Shown here piece after piece: positions 44,026 to 52,581 of a DNA stretch of 64,000 bases (position 1 is the stretch's first letter; the number at the start of each line of letters is the position of its first letter). A program made the position numbers and the translations under genes. The stretch is from Roseivirga spongicola. Its GTDB lineage: Bacteria; Bacteroidota; Bacteroidia; Cytophagales; Cyclobacteriaceae. The stretch spans positions 372,001 through 436,000 of the forward strand of contig NZ_LRPC01000001.1 in the NCBI RefSeq assembly GCF_001592965.1, given 5' to 3'. The notes beneath the pieces are model-generated. The model searched no databases. It saw only the letters and a program-made list of their open reading frames with translations, and was not told the DNA's origin.

Positions 44026-45543
44026 TTAAATCTTAGCTCCTGATTTCTCTCCTACACTTACTGACATATTCTTCACAGGGCTTTTCTGAATACTATAGTC
44101 AATATAATAATCTCGGTAGCCTAAAATTTGTAGAATGGTCTTGTTGAATAACACTTGGTAAACTCTAGTGAGGATAAGGTGTTCTTGGACTTTTTTATCC
44201 AGTGAGTAATCAGGAATCCCATGAGCCATCTGATTTCGAAGCTGCAATGCTTTCTTCTCCATTCCTTTCAGAGTGATACCAATCAAAGAATAAAAGAGTG
44301 TCATTTTTTCATTAGGCCCTTTCCTGTGGGCATTTTTTATTTTACTCAATACAATGTCAGCGCCTTCAAAACTCACAATTTTATCCGCGATCAAACTGAG
44401 GCCTTCCTCAATAAGTTCTTGATACAAAGCCCGATTGATATATTCAGTTTTAACATGATCGATTGTTTTTAAATACTTTTCTGCAAGTATTTCTAAGGCA
44501 CTTGATAGAACTGGTAAATTAGCTCCAAGCGGTAAATCAAAGAAGGTCCAATATCTTTCTAATACAGCATCCAATGCCAGAATATCTCTTTTTAGCAAAT
44601 ACTCAGGAAGTAACTGATTCAGAAGTATCCCGAAGTTGCCCCAATCATATTGAAGATTAAACCGTATAGGAGGCATCGATTCAATTGAGCACTCACTTGT
44701 AATCCCTGAGACACTAATCAACCGAGCATTCAAGAGTTTATTATCTTCAAGAATACTGTGCCCGAGATAGTGAACTCTGTTTCCCAAAAGGAAAGATATT
44801 AAATTCTCTACCCCTATAATCAAGTTACTTGAAACATTGCCAATGTCCCCCCTGAATTCCAAGCAAATCCCTGACCAGGTTGATTTCAATATGTCCCGAG
44901 GTACTTTGGCAACGAGAAATTCTAGGTCATTCTGTGAGTATTTGATAAAGTCTTTAGAGATACTGCTATTAATGTAATTTCTAGGAGTGTCCTCAAAGCT
45001 GTCAACTCCAATTCGTATCTTTTTATTTTCTAGAAGTAGACTGCGAATCGTTTGCCCAGAAAAATTGGCTGGAATACTTGAGCAAATAAACCAATCAAGC
45101 CTGATTTGATTCTTTTCCTTGGTGATTTTGCTTGGACGAACAAAATCTATCTCAACAGATTTTATCTCCAATTCACTTTGGACAAAAGCACCCTCAGTAT
45201 GCAAGTTTACTGATGAGATTGTGAAGTTGGTCAGACAACACTGGCTCAGGTGAAATCCATTTCCTTCTTCATCCTTTCCGAATAACCTTTGGCCATTGAT
45301 GACATTACTACTTCCAACAAAATCAGCTTCATTGAGTTTTTGAACATCCTGTACATTTCCAAAAATTCTCGCGCTAAATCGGAAATTTTGAGTTCTTGAT
45401 ATTTCTATCCAAGCACCTGAGTTATATCCCCAATCCGACTTTTCAAATTCCAACTCAGAAAGCTTAACAGGAAAATCAGAAAACTCCCACTCTAGATCGG
45501 CAGGACAAAACGCTCGCCCTCCTTGTTCAACGTGATCCGACAT
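44026..45543 (-). CDS. Large protein with ApeA/HEPN-like C-terminus
   Basis: A 505-residue soluble protein. The first ~300 residues are strand-rich with no known motif. The C-terminal 190 residues are helical and end with LRNQMAHGIPDYSLD. The motif Arg-Asn-x3-His (435-440) is the RX4H signature of HEPN domains, which act as RNases in abortive infection systems such as ApeA. The layout (long N-terminal beta domain plus C-terminal HEPN) agrees with ApeA-type proteins, though the N-terminal match is not verified. A convergent gene ends 42 bp away. Confidence 0.6.
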   Translation of the reverse strand: MSDHVEQGGRAFCPADLEWEFSDFPVKLSELEFEKSDWGYNSGAWIEISRTQNFRFSARIFGNVQDVQKLNEADFVGSSNVINGQRLFGKDEEGNGFHLSQCCLTNFTISSVNLHTEGAFVQSELEIKSVEIDFVRPSKITKEKNQIRLDWFICSSIPANFSGQTIRSLLLENKKIRIGVDSFEDTPRNYINSSISKDFIKYSQNDLEFLVAKVPRDILKSTWSGICLEFRGDIGNVSSNLIIGVENLISFLLGNRVHYLGHSILEDNKLLNARLISVSGITSECSIESMPPIRFNLQYDWGNFGILLNQLLPEYLLKRDILALDAVLERYWTFFDLPLGANLPVLSSALEILAEKYLKTIDHVKTEYINRALYQELIEEGLSLIADKIVSFEGADIVLSKIKNAHRKGPNEKMTLFYSLIGITLKGMEKKALQLRNQMAHGIPDYSLDKKVQEHLILTRVYQVLFNKTILQILGYRDYYIDYSIQKSPVKNMSVSVGEKSGAKI

Positions 45544-45717
45544 TTTAAATATTTGAAATGATGATATAGCCCAAGGACAAATTAAGCTGATTTTCTTGCG
45601 GAAGTTACGTTATTTTGGAAGCGTACGGCCATCAACTACTAGGCTATTAATCAAAGCGAAAGTACATTTTAAGTACTTAACGCACCTATTTGTTTTAGGT
45701 ATGTTTTAGTGACAAAC

Positions 45718-45746
45718 AAAAAAGGGTTACATTTCTAATGTAACCC
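45718..45746 (-). terminator. Intrinsic terminator of the tRNA gene
   Basis: On the minus strand GGGTTACATT pairs with AATGTAACCC across a three-base loop, followed by a run of T. It lies 14 bases after the tRNA 3' end and would end its transcript. Confidence 0.85.
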
Positions 45747-45759
45747 CTTGATTATTAAG

Positions 45760-45832
<73 letters not shown>

Positions 45833-45868
45833 ATGTGTACAAGTTCAGACGATTTCCGAACTGGGCTA

Positions 45869-45876
45869 CAAATGTA
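45869..45876 (-). promoter_or_regulatory. Promoter -7 box of the tRNA-fMet gene
   Basis: TACATTTG on the minus strand matches the Bacteroidetes -7 consensus TAnnTTTG. CTTG lies 19 bases upstream, near the -33 consensus TTTG. The tRNA starts about 37 bases downstream of the box. Confidence 0.65.
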
Positions 45877-45899
45877 GTGACATTTTCATTCTAAACAAG

Positions 45900-45907
45900 T
45901 ACCTTTG
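45900..45907 (+). promoter_or_regulatory. Promoter -7 box of era
   Basis: TACCTTTG matches TAnnTTTG and ends 16 bases before the era ATG, giving a leader of only about ten bases. No clear -33 box is seen. Confidence 0.55.
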
Positions 45908-45923
45908 CTACATAATTTTAAGA

Positions 45924-46811
45924 ATGTCAGAAAAATCACATAAAGCCGGATTCATCAGCATTATCGGAAAACCGAATGTCGGAAAGTCAACGCTTATGAA
46001 TGCCCTTGTGGGTGAGCGACTTAGCATCATCACTTCCAAAGCACAGACTACCCGACACAGAATTATGGGAATTTTGAGCGGAGAAAATTTTCAGGTAATT
46101 TATTCTGATACCCCCGGAATTTTAAAGCCTGAATACAAACTTCACGAGACCATGATGAGCTTTGTGAACAGCTCATTCGAAGATGCTGACGTTCTTCTAT
46201 TCGTTACCGATCTCTATGAAAAGTACGATGGTGAAAAACAGCTAGACTTTTTAAAAGACATTAAAATTCCAACAATCCTTGTTATGAACAAGGTAGACTT
46301 GGCCAAAGGCTCTCAGGCTGAAGATAAAATAGCTTACTGGAAAGAAATGTTCGATTTCGATGCTGAAATAATGGTTTCGGCATTAGAAAAGCTAAACATT
46401 CAAGAGCTCTTCTCAAAAATTATAGACCTGCTGCCAGAGCATGAAGCTTATTTCCCAAAAGATGAACTTACGGATAAACCAGAAAGGTTCTTCGTGAATG
46501 AGATCATCCGAGAGAAAATTTTCCTCAACTACAAAAAAGAGATTCCTTACAGCTGCGAGGTAGTCACCCATACTTTTAAGGAAGACGAGAAGATTATCCG
46601 CATTATGTCAGACATTTATGTAGAGCGCAAGAGCCAGAAAGGCATTGTGATTGGCCACAGAGGAGAAGCCATTAAGAAAGTAGGTATTCAAGCACGTGAA
46701 GAATTAGAGAAGTTCTTCGGAAAACAGGTGCATTTAGAGACCTTTGTAAAAGTTGAGCAAGATTGGAGAAAGAAAGAGCTGAAACTGAAAGGGTTTGGGT
46801 ATAGTAATTAG
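45924..46811 (+). CDS. era: GTPase Era
   Basis: A 295-residue GTPase that helps assemble the 30S subunit. The G1 motif GKPNVGKST (about 13-21), G3 DTPG, G4 NKVD and the C-terminal KH domain with GHRGEAIKKVG (about 239-249) are all present. Length is normal. It is divergent from tRNA-fMet. The stop lies inside the left arm of an inverted repeat flanking the next gene. Confidence 0.98.
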   Translation: MSEKSHKAGFISIIGKPNVGKSTLMNALVGERLSIITSKAQTTRHRIMGILSGENFQVIYSDTPGILKPEYKLHETMMSFVNSSFEDADVLLFVTDLYEKYDGEKQLDFLKDIKIPTILVMNKVDLAKGSQAEDKIAYWKEMFDFDAEIMVSALEKLNIQELFSKIIDLLPEHEAYFPKDELTDKPERFFVNEIIREKIFLNYKKEIPYSCEVVTHTFKEDEKIIRIMSDIYVERKSQKGIVIGHRGEAIKKVGIQAREELEKFFGKQVHLETFVKVEQDWRKKELKLKGFGYSN

Positions 46812-47204
46812 AAATTACGAATTAATAATTATCAATATGGCACACACCAATATCATTCAGGAAAAGAGCTTTGAGCTTGCGGTAAAAGTTGTGAAGGCAG
46901 TTAGGGCCTTTCGAAAGCAAGAAAAAGAATTTGAAATTACAGGGCAGTTACTAAGAAGTGCAACATCTATTGGAGCTAACATTGAAGAGGCTATCGGAGG
47001 ATATTCTCCCAATGATTTCCAATTTAAGGTTAACCTTTCATACAAAGAAGCCAGGGAAACAAAATACTGGTTGAAAGTAATGAAAGCAGCAGAAATGATG
47101 GATGTGCAAACCCTCGATGAACTTCTTAACGACTCAGAAGAAGTACTAAAGATTTTAGGTGCTATTACGAAGACATTGAAAATTCGTAATTCCTAATTTC
47201 TAAT
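46807..47204. repeat. Inverted repeats bracketing the four-helix-bundle gene
   Basis: ATTAGAAATTACGAATT (46807-46823) recurs inverted at 47181-47204 as the complement of AATTCGTAATTCCTAATTTC plus TAAT, with a seven-base insertion. The left arm contains the era stop and the right arm the stop of the enclosed gene. This suggests insertion of a small unit between era and der. Confidence 0.6.
46837..47196 (+). CDS. Four-helix-bundle protein (S23/IVP family)
   Basis: A 119-residue protein. The start at 46837 is an ATG; a TTG upstream inside era is rejected. The pattern SFELAVKVVKAVRAFRKQEKEF, LRSATSIGANIEEA and ARETKYWLKVM is the signature of the S23 ribosomal / avd-like four-helix-bundle family. 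The function of free-standing members is unknown. It separates era and der and is flanked by inverted repeats. Confidence 0.88.
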   Translation: MAHTNIIQEKSFELAVKVVKAVRAFRKQEKEFEITGQLLRSATSIGANIEEAIGGYSPNDFQFKVNLSYKEARETKYWLKVMKAAEMMDVQTLDELLNDSEEVLKILGAITKTLKIRNS

Positions 47205-47215
47205 TGAATTAAGAT

Positions 47216-48523
47216 ATGGCAAATATAATAGCGATAGTAGGCCGCCCAAATGTGGGTAAATCGACATTCTTTAACCGTTTGGTAGAGAAAAGACAGGCCA
47301 TCATGGATAATGAAAGTGGGGTAACCCGCGACAGACATTACGGCTACGGTCAGTGGACAGGCAAACACTTTACGGTAATAGATACTGGAGGGTATGTCAC
47401 TGGGTCGGACGATGTGTTTGAAGGCGCTATCAGGAGCCAAGTTGTAGAAGCCATGAATGAGGCTTCGGTTATACTATTTATGACCGACTGTCATGATGGG
47501 CTTACTGACTTAGATAAAGATTTTGCCAAAGTAGTTAGAGGACTAAAAAAGCCTGTTTACATAGTGGCCAATAAAGCGGATACCGCTGAATGGTCTTACC
47601 AATCTCATGAGTTTTATGGCTTAGGCATTGGAGATGTATTTCCTATGTCTGCTTCTAATGGATCGGGAACGGGAGAAATTCTAGACGAAGTAGTTAAGCA
47701 TTTTGAAGATGACGGCATTGAAGATCCTGATGGAGACATTCCAAGAATTGCCATCCTCGGTAGACCGAATGCTGGTAAGTCTTCCTTCGTCAATGCGCTT
47801 TTAGGAAAAGAAAGAACCATTGTTACCGATGTTGCTGGTACTACCCGAGACTCCATCAACACGCATTATAAGCTTTTCGGAAAGGATTTTATTCTTACTG
47901 ATACCGCAGGAATTCGCAAGAAATCTAAGGTGCATGAAGATATTGAGTTCTACTCAGTAATGCGGGCACTACAATCGCTGCAAGACTCAGATGTCTGCAT
48001 CATTATGATTGATGCCACCAGAGGGCTAGAAGCTCAAGACATGAACCTCATAAGCTTGGCGCTGAAGTACAAGAAGGGAATTATGCTTATGGTGAATAAA
48101 TGGGACCTTATTGAAAAGGAAACCAATACCATGAAGCAGTTTGTAGAAGAGATAGACGAGAAGCTAGGTCAGCTCACTTGGATTCCGAAAATGTTTACTT
48201 CTGTAACTGAGAAGAAACGTATTTTCCAAGCCATTGAATTGGCTGTGAAAGTACACGAAAATAGACATCGCAAGGTAACTACTTCTCAACTGAACGATGC
48301 TATTTTACCAGAGATCGAAAGGTATCCGCCACCAGCAATTAAGGGTAAATATGTAAAAATTAAGTACATCACTCAGTTGCCAACAGCATCTCCTACCATT
48401 GCCTTCTTCTGTAATTTACCGCAGTACATTAAGGCTCCTTATGAGGCTTACTTGGAGAATAAAATCAGAGAGCACTTCGATTTCGAAGGAACGCCAATAA
48501 AGCTTGTCTTCAGAAAAAAATAG
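47216..48523 (+). CDS. der: Ribosome-associated GTPase Der (EngA)
   Basis: A 435-residue protein with two tandem GTPase domains and a C-terminal KH-like domain, needed for 50S assembly. G1 motifs: GRPNVGKST (about 8-16) and GRPNAGKSS (about 181-189); NKAD and NKWD are the G4 motifs. The end is canonical (GTPIKLVFRKK). It lies 19 bp after the four-helix-bundle stop and is probably cotranscribed with era. Confidence 0.98.
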   Translation: MANIIAIVGRPNVGKSTFFNRLVEKRQAIMDNESGVTRDRHYGYGQWTGKHFTVIDTGGYVTGSDDVFEGAIRSQVVEAMNEASVILFMTDCHDGLTDLDKDFAKVVRGLKKPVYIVANKADTAEWSYQSHEFYGLGIGDVFPMSASNGSGTGEILDEVVKHFEDDGIEDPDGDIPRIAILGRPNAGKSSFVNALLGKERTIVTDVAGTTRDSINTHYKLFGKDFILTDTAGIRKKSKVHEDIEFYSVMRALQSLQDSDVCIIMIDATRGLEAQDMNLISLALKYKKGIMLMVNKWDLIEKETNTMKQFVEEIDEKLGQLTWIPKMFTSVTEKKRIFQAIELAVKVHENRHRKVTTSQLNDAILPEIERYPPPAIKGKYVKIKYITQLPTASPTIAFFCNLPQYIKAPYEAYLENKIREHFDFEGTPIKLVFRKK

Positions 48524-48536
48524 AGACACTTAAAGT

Positions 48537-49196
48537 TTAGTATTTAGGCACAGAGAACATTTCCGCAATGATTCTTCTGTGCCTTCTTCCATAAGCATTC
48601 TTGACTGGATGTGTCGGAGTTGTCTTCAGAAAATACCTCAGAGGTTCGTAAACTAAAAGGTGTGCGTAATTAGCATGTGAATCTATTTTATTTTCGATAC
48701 CGCTTTCGGCCTGCCAGATTAGCCTATTGTTATTCCGCTGATATAGCTTCATCCTCATAACCTTTTCGAAGTAAATATCTTCTTCAATAATCGGGATTGA
48801 CCTATCCTCACCCTTTATTGTAATCGTTTCTGTTTTCCCCTCGCTATTCTTTCTTTCAATGGTTTGCTCCTCCCCTCTTAAGGTATAAGAACTCTCTCTT
48901 GCCTTTATGATTGGCTCGCTCGTAAACACATCGAACTTAAGAATGAATTTGGCCGATGACTTCGTTCTGGAAATAGAGAATCCCAGGTCGTACAACCTGA
49001 GTCTGATTTTTTGAATATATGGCAACAAGGCAAGGTTTTCGTTCAAGCCAGTTTCATCTACATAGATTTGCGTTATTTTCGAGCGATCAATATTTCCTAT
49101 ACCATAGGCATCTGTTTCTAGGGTAAGGCGACTGAACCATTGGGCGTTTGCAGAAATACTGATAAAAAGGAAGGGAAGCAGGAGAAATCGACACAT
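48537..49196 (-). CDS. Hypothetical exported protein
   Basis: A 219-residue protein with a signal peptide ending ISANAQ (residue 18). The mature part is strand-rich with a LSVY-like beta pattern, a charged loop (RGEEQTIERKNSEGKTETITIKGED) and a basic C-terminal region. It may be a DUF4136-type lipoprotein-like fold, but no lipobox is present. Its start codon overlaps that of the divergent SprT-like gene. Confidence 0.6.
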   Translation of the reverse strand: MCRFLLLPFLFISISANAQWFSRLTLETDAYGIGNIDRSKITQIYVDETGLNENLALLPYIQKIRLRLYDLGFSISRTKSSAKFILKFDVFTSEPIIKARESSYTLRGEEQTIERKNSEGKTETITIKGEDRSIPIIEEDIYFEKVMRMKLYQRNNNRLIWQAESGIENKIDSHANYAHLLVYEPLRYFLKTTPTHPVKNAYGRRHRRIIAEMFSVPKY

Positions 49197-49794
49197 GGAG
49201 AAGCAGTTTTTTGTCCGATTAATATCAAGAAAAGTGCCAGAGAGTGCCTTAGCTTATTGCATTCAACTCTTTGAAGAAGCTCCGTTTCATTTTAAAATCT
49301 CCAAAAAGAGAGCTACTAAACTAGGCGACTACCGATTTGATCCGAGAGCGAAGTCGCACACCATTACGGTAAATGAAGACCTCCACCCTTTTCAATTTCT
49401 GATAACATATATACATGAAGTTGCACACAGAAGGGTTCATGAGCAACATCGAAAACAAGCCCCACACGGCCCTCATTGGAAGAATGAATTTAGGAGGTTG
49501 ATGTTACCCATGCTTCGACCTGAGGTTTTTCCAGAGCCAGTACTGAGGGCTTTGGCCAAACACATGAAAAACCCAAAGGCTAGCGCTGCTGCAGACATTA
49601 CTTTAATAAACGCCCTCAGGAAATTCGATGATGATTCTGGAGGAATTACCTTGGCTCAGCTAGCCATCAACGAAGAGTTTAGCTTCAGAGGCAGATCTTT
49701 TCGTAAACTAGAAGTAAAAAGAACAAGAGCCCTATGCCTCGACCTCAAGGATCAGAAGCGATACCTTGTCCCATTAATGGTAGAGATTGAATAA
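49195..49794 (+). CDS. SprT-like zinc metalloprotein
   Basis: A 199-residue protein with HEVAHRRVHEQH (HExxH at about 79-83) and a following His ligand (GPHWKNEF), the SprT-like pattern. SprT/Spartan-type proteins are zinc proteases or zinc-ribbon proteins; the bacterial members have no settled function. Its ATG shares CATG with the start of the divergent exported-protein gene, so neither can have a long leader. Confidence 0.82.
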   Translation: MEKQFFVRLISRKVPESALAYCIQLFEEAPFHFKISKKRATKLGDYRFDPRAKSHTITVNEDLHPFQFLITYIHEVAHRRVHEQHRKQAPHGPHWKNEFRRLMLPMLRPEVFPEPVLRALAKHMKNPKASAAADITLINALRKFDDDSGGITLAQLAINEEFSFRGRSFRKLEVKRTRALCLDLKDQKRYLVPLMVEIE

Positions 49795-49817
49795 TTACTG
49801 TTAAATCGTGTCTACAA

Positions 49818-50390
49818 TTACACCAACCCAATTCTTCTACTGATAATTGAGTTGATTCGATCGAAAAGAACGGAAGGTTTGAGTGTTCTCCATTCAATCA
49901 CATCTAAATCGCCTCCAAAGTTGATGTAGCTATCGATTTCGTAGTTCTTCATTTCCTCGATAACGAAATCTCGGAACCCAATGGCGGTAATCCACCCGTC
50001 TTCCATATCATCGAACCACTCTTCGTAGTAACTATCGTCTGAGCCATGGAAGTTGAGAATATTCTCACCAATTAAGATGTACTTGTCTATCCCAAAACTG
50101 TTGAAGTGATCGATGATATTGCGTTTAAAATGCATGATGTCATTATTCAGCGCATCGTTCCATTCACCAATAAACTCTATGATGATGAAACCTTTGTTGT
50201 AATCGACATACAGGATTTTAATGAACAAGGTTTCCGAACCCATAAAATCCCAAGCTGGGTCTATGTAATAGCCATAAATGGTTTCGGAATATAATTCGTA
50301 GTTGTACTCCTTACCATCATAAGGAGAGTTTGGGTCATTCGCTACGTTGTAATATTTAAGCCAAGAATAATAGGGTTCTATTTGATGCAA
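49818..50390 (-). CDS. Hypothetical protein downstream of murQ
   Basis: A 190-residue, acidic and aromatic-rich protein with no motif I recognise. Long alternating strands (LFIKILYVDYNKGFIIIEFIGEW; ILIGENILNFHGSDD) suggest an alpha/beta fold. It starts 5 bp after the murQ stop, so it is cotranscribed with it. Confidence 0.6.
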   Translation of the reverse strand: MHQIEPYYSWLKYYNVANDPNSPYDGKEYNYELYSETIYGYYIDPAWDFMGSETLFIKILYVDYNKGFIIIEFIGEWNDALNNDIMHFKRNIIDHFNSFGIDKYILIGENILNFHGSDDSYYEEWFDDMEDGWITAIGFRDFVIEEMKNYEIDSYINFGGDLDVIEWRTLKPSVLFDRINSIISRRIGLV

Positions 50391-50395
50391 ACTGA

Positions 50396-51202
50396 TTAGG
50401 AATTTTTGATATGGTCAATCACTTTCCTAACTGAACCATGTTTCCTAAGCAACTGTTCCGCAGTTTTGTAATCAACTTGCAACATTTCCATAACCATCTT
50501 GGCGCCACGGTCTACCAGTTTGTTGTTTGAAAGCTGCATATCAACCATTCTGTTGCCTTCTACTCTTCCTAGTTGAATCATTACGGCAGTTGAAAGCATG
50601 TTCAGCACAAGCTTTTGTGCCGTTCCGGCCTTCATTCTGGTGCTTCCTGTTACAAACTCAGGCCCTACAATCGGTTCGATAGGATAATCAACCTCCCAAG
50701 CCAAAGCAGAGTCTGGATTACAAGTAATACAGCCTGTAAGAATGCCATTCTGTTTAGCCTTTTTCACCCCGCCAATTACGTATGGAGTCCCTCCAGAAGC
50801 AGCTATACCAATCACAGTATCTTTATGATTGATCATATATTCCTGAAGATCTTTCCAGGCCTGATTTTCATCGTCTTCGGCAAACTCAACCGCCTTGCGA
50901 ATGGCGCCATCGCCTCCGGCTATAATCCCTACTACCATTCCATGCTCAACCCCGTAAGTTGGAGGACATTCAGATGCGTCTACCACACCAAGTCGGCCGC
51001 TAGTACCCGCTCCAATGTAGAAGAGTCTTCCGCCCTTTTCCATTCTTGGTACAATCTCTTTCACAAGTGCTTCAATCTGAGGAATTACCTTCTCAACCGC
51101 TAACGGCACAGATTGATCTTCTCGGTTAATATTGGTCAGCAATTCCTTCACTGACATTTGCTCCAGATGATTATGATTTGATTCCGACTCGGTAACGTTC
51201 AT
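50396..51202 (-). CDS. murQ: N-acetylmuramic acid 6-phosphate etherase
   Basis: A 268-residue SIS-domain enzyme that removes the lactyl ether from MurNAc-6-phosphate to give GlcNAc-6-phosphate in cell-wall recycling. Family signatures: IGAGTSGRLGVVDASECPPT (about 65-84) and GSTRMKAGTAQKL (about 188-200). It is slightly shorter than the ~300-residue norm. A -7 box TAAGTTTG lies at 51224-51231 on the minus strand. Confidence 0.96.
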   Translation of the reverse strand: MNVTESESNHNHLEQMSVKELLTNINREDQSVPLAVEKVIPQIEALVKEIVPRMEKGGRLFYIGAGTSGRLGVVDASECPPTYGVEHGMVVGIIAGGDGAIRKAVEFAEDDENQAWKDLQEYMINHKDTVIGIAASGGTPYVIGGVKKAKQNGILTGCITCNPDSALAWEVDYPIEPIVGPEFVTGSTRMKAGTAQKLVLNMLSTAVMIQLGRVEGNRMVDMQLSNNKLVDRGAKMVMEMLQVDYKTAEQLLRKHGSVRKVIDHIKNS

Positions 51203-51223
51203 GGGCTAATGGGTTTTGCGGTT

Positions 51224-51231
51224 CAAACTTA
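51224..51231 (-). promoter_or_regulatory. Promoter -7 box of murQ
   Basis: TAAGTTTG on the minus strand matches TAnnTTTG, 21 bases before the murQ ATG. Confidence 0.45.
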
Positions 51232-51274
51232 AGACTTGCCATTGAATATCTGAACCTATTCTTTGAATTCAACC

Positions 51275-51559
51275 GACTTGAAAGCGACCACCCCCATACC
51301 CCTCCTGGCCAGGAGGGGAGTAAGTATCTGCAAGCCTAGAGGTTTTGATCGGAAACTATTGAGCTTCTATACACCACCATAACGGTCAGTACTATTTAGA
51401 GATGGTCAGTATCTCAATACTCCCTTTTCAATAGCCAATACATACTTATGAAACGTAGTCAGCCTTGGAATTGAATACACCGAAGTACTTTTCGTAATGA
51501 AGTAACAGATCTAATTCCCCTCCTGGCCAGGAGGGGCTAGGGGTGGTCGCCTTGAAGTT
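51275..51559. mobile_element. MITE-like element with ~44-bp terminal inverted repeats
   Basis: The ends (51275-51319 and 51515-51559) are inverted copies at about 88% identity. Each contains the perfect 20-bp palindrome CCCCTCCTGGCCAGGAGGGG (51299-51318 and 51517-51536). No gene lies inside the 285 bp. A further weak similarity links ~51335-51475 with the 3' end of the downstream kinase gene. The rest of the 51203-51651 gap holds nothing else. Confidence 0.6.
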
Positions 51560-51651
51560 TTGAACGGAAGCCACAGAGTCTGTAAACCAAACAGCCAATA
51601 CCATTTAGGGGGTGGTTAGCGCCTCAATACTCCCTACCAAATACCCAATAC

Positions 51652-52488
51652 TCACTTATGAAACAAAGTCAAACCCGCAATTGGGTACTCTGAAATGTGC
51701 TTTACATAAATGCCTTTGTCTTGAGCAACTTGCCTTAACACATTGCTGAAGTAATACGCTACTGAGCCGGTAAAGTGAACGGGAAGTTTATCATAACCTT
51801 CGTACTTCATCACATTTTTGGTTATGAAAGTATCGAAACCAGTGGCTACCAATTTATGCATATAAGGCTCATTTATATGCTGACCAATAAACTTCGCGAA
51901 GCTGGCTAAAAAACGCCCTGGCATAGGTTCCTGATAAATGTGAGTCAGGAATTTGTCTTTTGTCAGGCCGAAAGTCTCTTTAAAAATTTCTCTTAAGTGA
52001 ACTGGCATATCCTTTCGGTAATAATCAGTGACTAGCATTTTACCTAGGTATGTCCCTCCACCTTCATCGGCAATAGCCCAACCTAGAGAAGGTACATTGT
52101 GAGTGATCTTAGTGCCGTCATATAAGCAGGAGTTAGTTCCTGTACCGATGATACAGGCAATACCAGCTTCATCTCCGCACAGCGAACGAGCTGCGGCCAG
52201 CAAGTCATGGTTTACATCAATTTTGGCTACTGGATAATATTTGGCAATCAGTCGAGCGATTTTTTCTCGATTGGTTCCAGAAGAGCAGCCAGTACCATAG
52301 AAATAGATTTGGTCTATACTTTCGGGCAGCTGACGATAGAGATCTTCAATCACCTCCAGTATTTCTTCTTCAGTTTGATAATAGGGGTTAATGCCAAGGG
52401 TACGCGCTTGTTTAATTTTTCCATCGGAGGAAATAAGTCTCCAATCGGTTTTTGTAAAGCCGCTGTCGGCAATAAGAATTGGGCTCAT
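51652..52488 (-). CDS. BadF-type N-acetylhexosamine kinase
   Basis: A 278-residue ASKHA kinase when started at 52488. The -7 box just upstream at 52506-52513 supports this over the GTG at 52506. Motifs: ADSGFTKTDWRL near the N-terminus and GTGTNSCLYDG, GWAIADEGGGTYLG. BadF-family kinases of this type phosphorylate GlcNAc or MurNAc. Together with MurQ it fits cell-wall sugar recycling (MurK-like). The two genes are on the same strand but 449 bp apart. Confidence 0.88.
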   Translation of the reverse strand: MSPILIADSGFTKTDWRLISSDGKIKQARTLGINPYYQTEEEILEVIEDLYRQLPESIDQIYFYGTGCSSGTNREKIARLIAKYYPVAKIDVNHDLLAAARSLCGDEAGIACIIGTGTNSCLYDGTKITHNVPSLGWAIADEGGGTYLGKMLVTDYYRKDMPVHLREIFKETFGLTKDKFLTHIYQEPMPGRFLASFAKFIGQHINEPYMHKLVATGFDTFITKNVMKYEGYDKLPVHFTGSVAYYFSNVLRQVAQDKGIYVKHISEYPIAGLTLFHK

Positions 52489-52505
52489 ATTTAATCGTGT
52501 AGACA

Positions 52506-52513
52506 CAAATGTA
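52506..52513 (-). promoter_or_regulatory. Promoter -7 box of the BadF-type kinase gene
   Basis: TACATTTG on the minus strand matches TAnnTTTG, with the ATG 18 bases downstream. It decides the start of the kinase gene, because the longer frame would begin inside the box. Confidence 0.6.
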
Positions 52514-52581
52514 TTGAATCAAAAGTGACATTTAAATATGAAGGTCTTTTTAGTTATACTTACCTATCCACAATTAATAAG

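Noticed and set aside
51299-51318. The 20-bp palindrome as a simple terminator of murQ or the kinase gene
   Set aside because: No T tract follows and two inverted copies exist with matching flanks, which fits element ends better.
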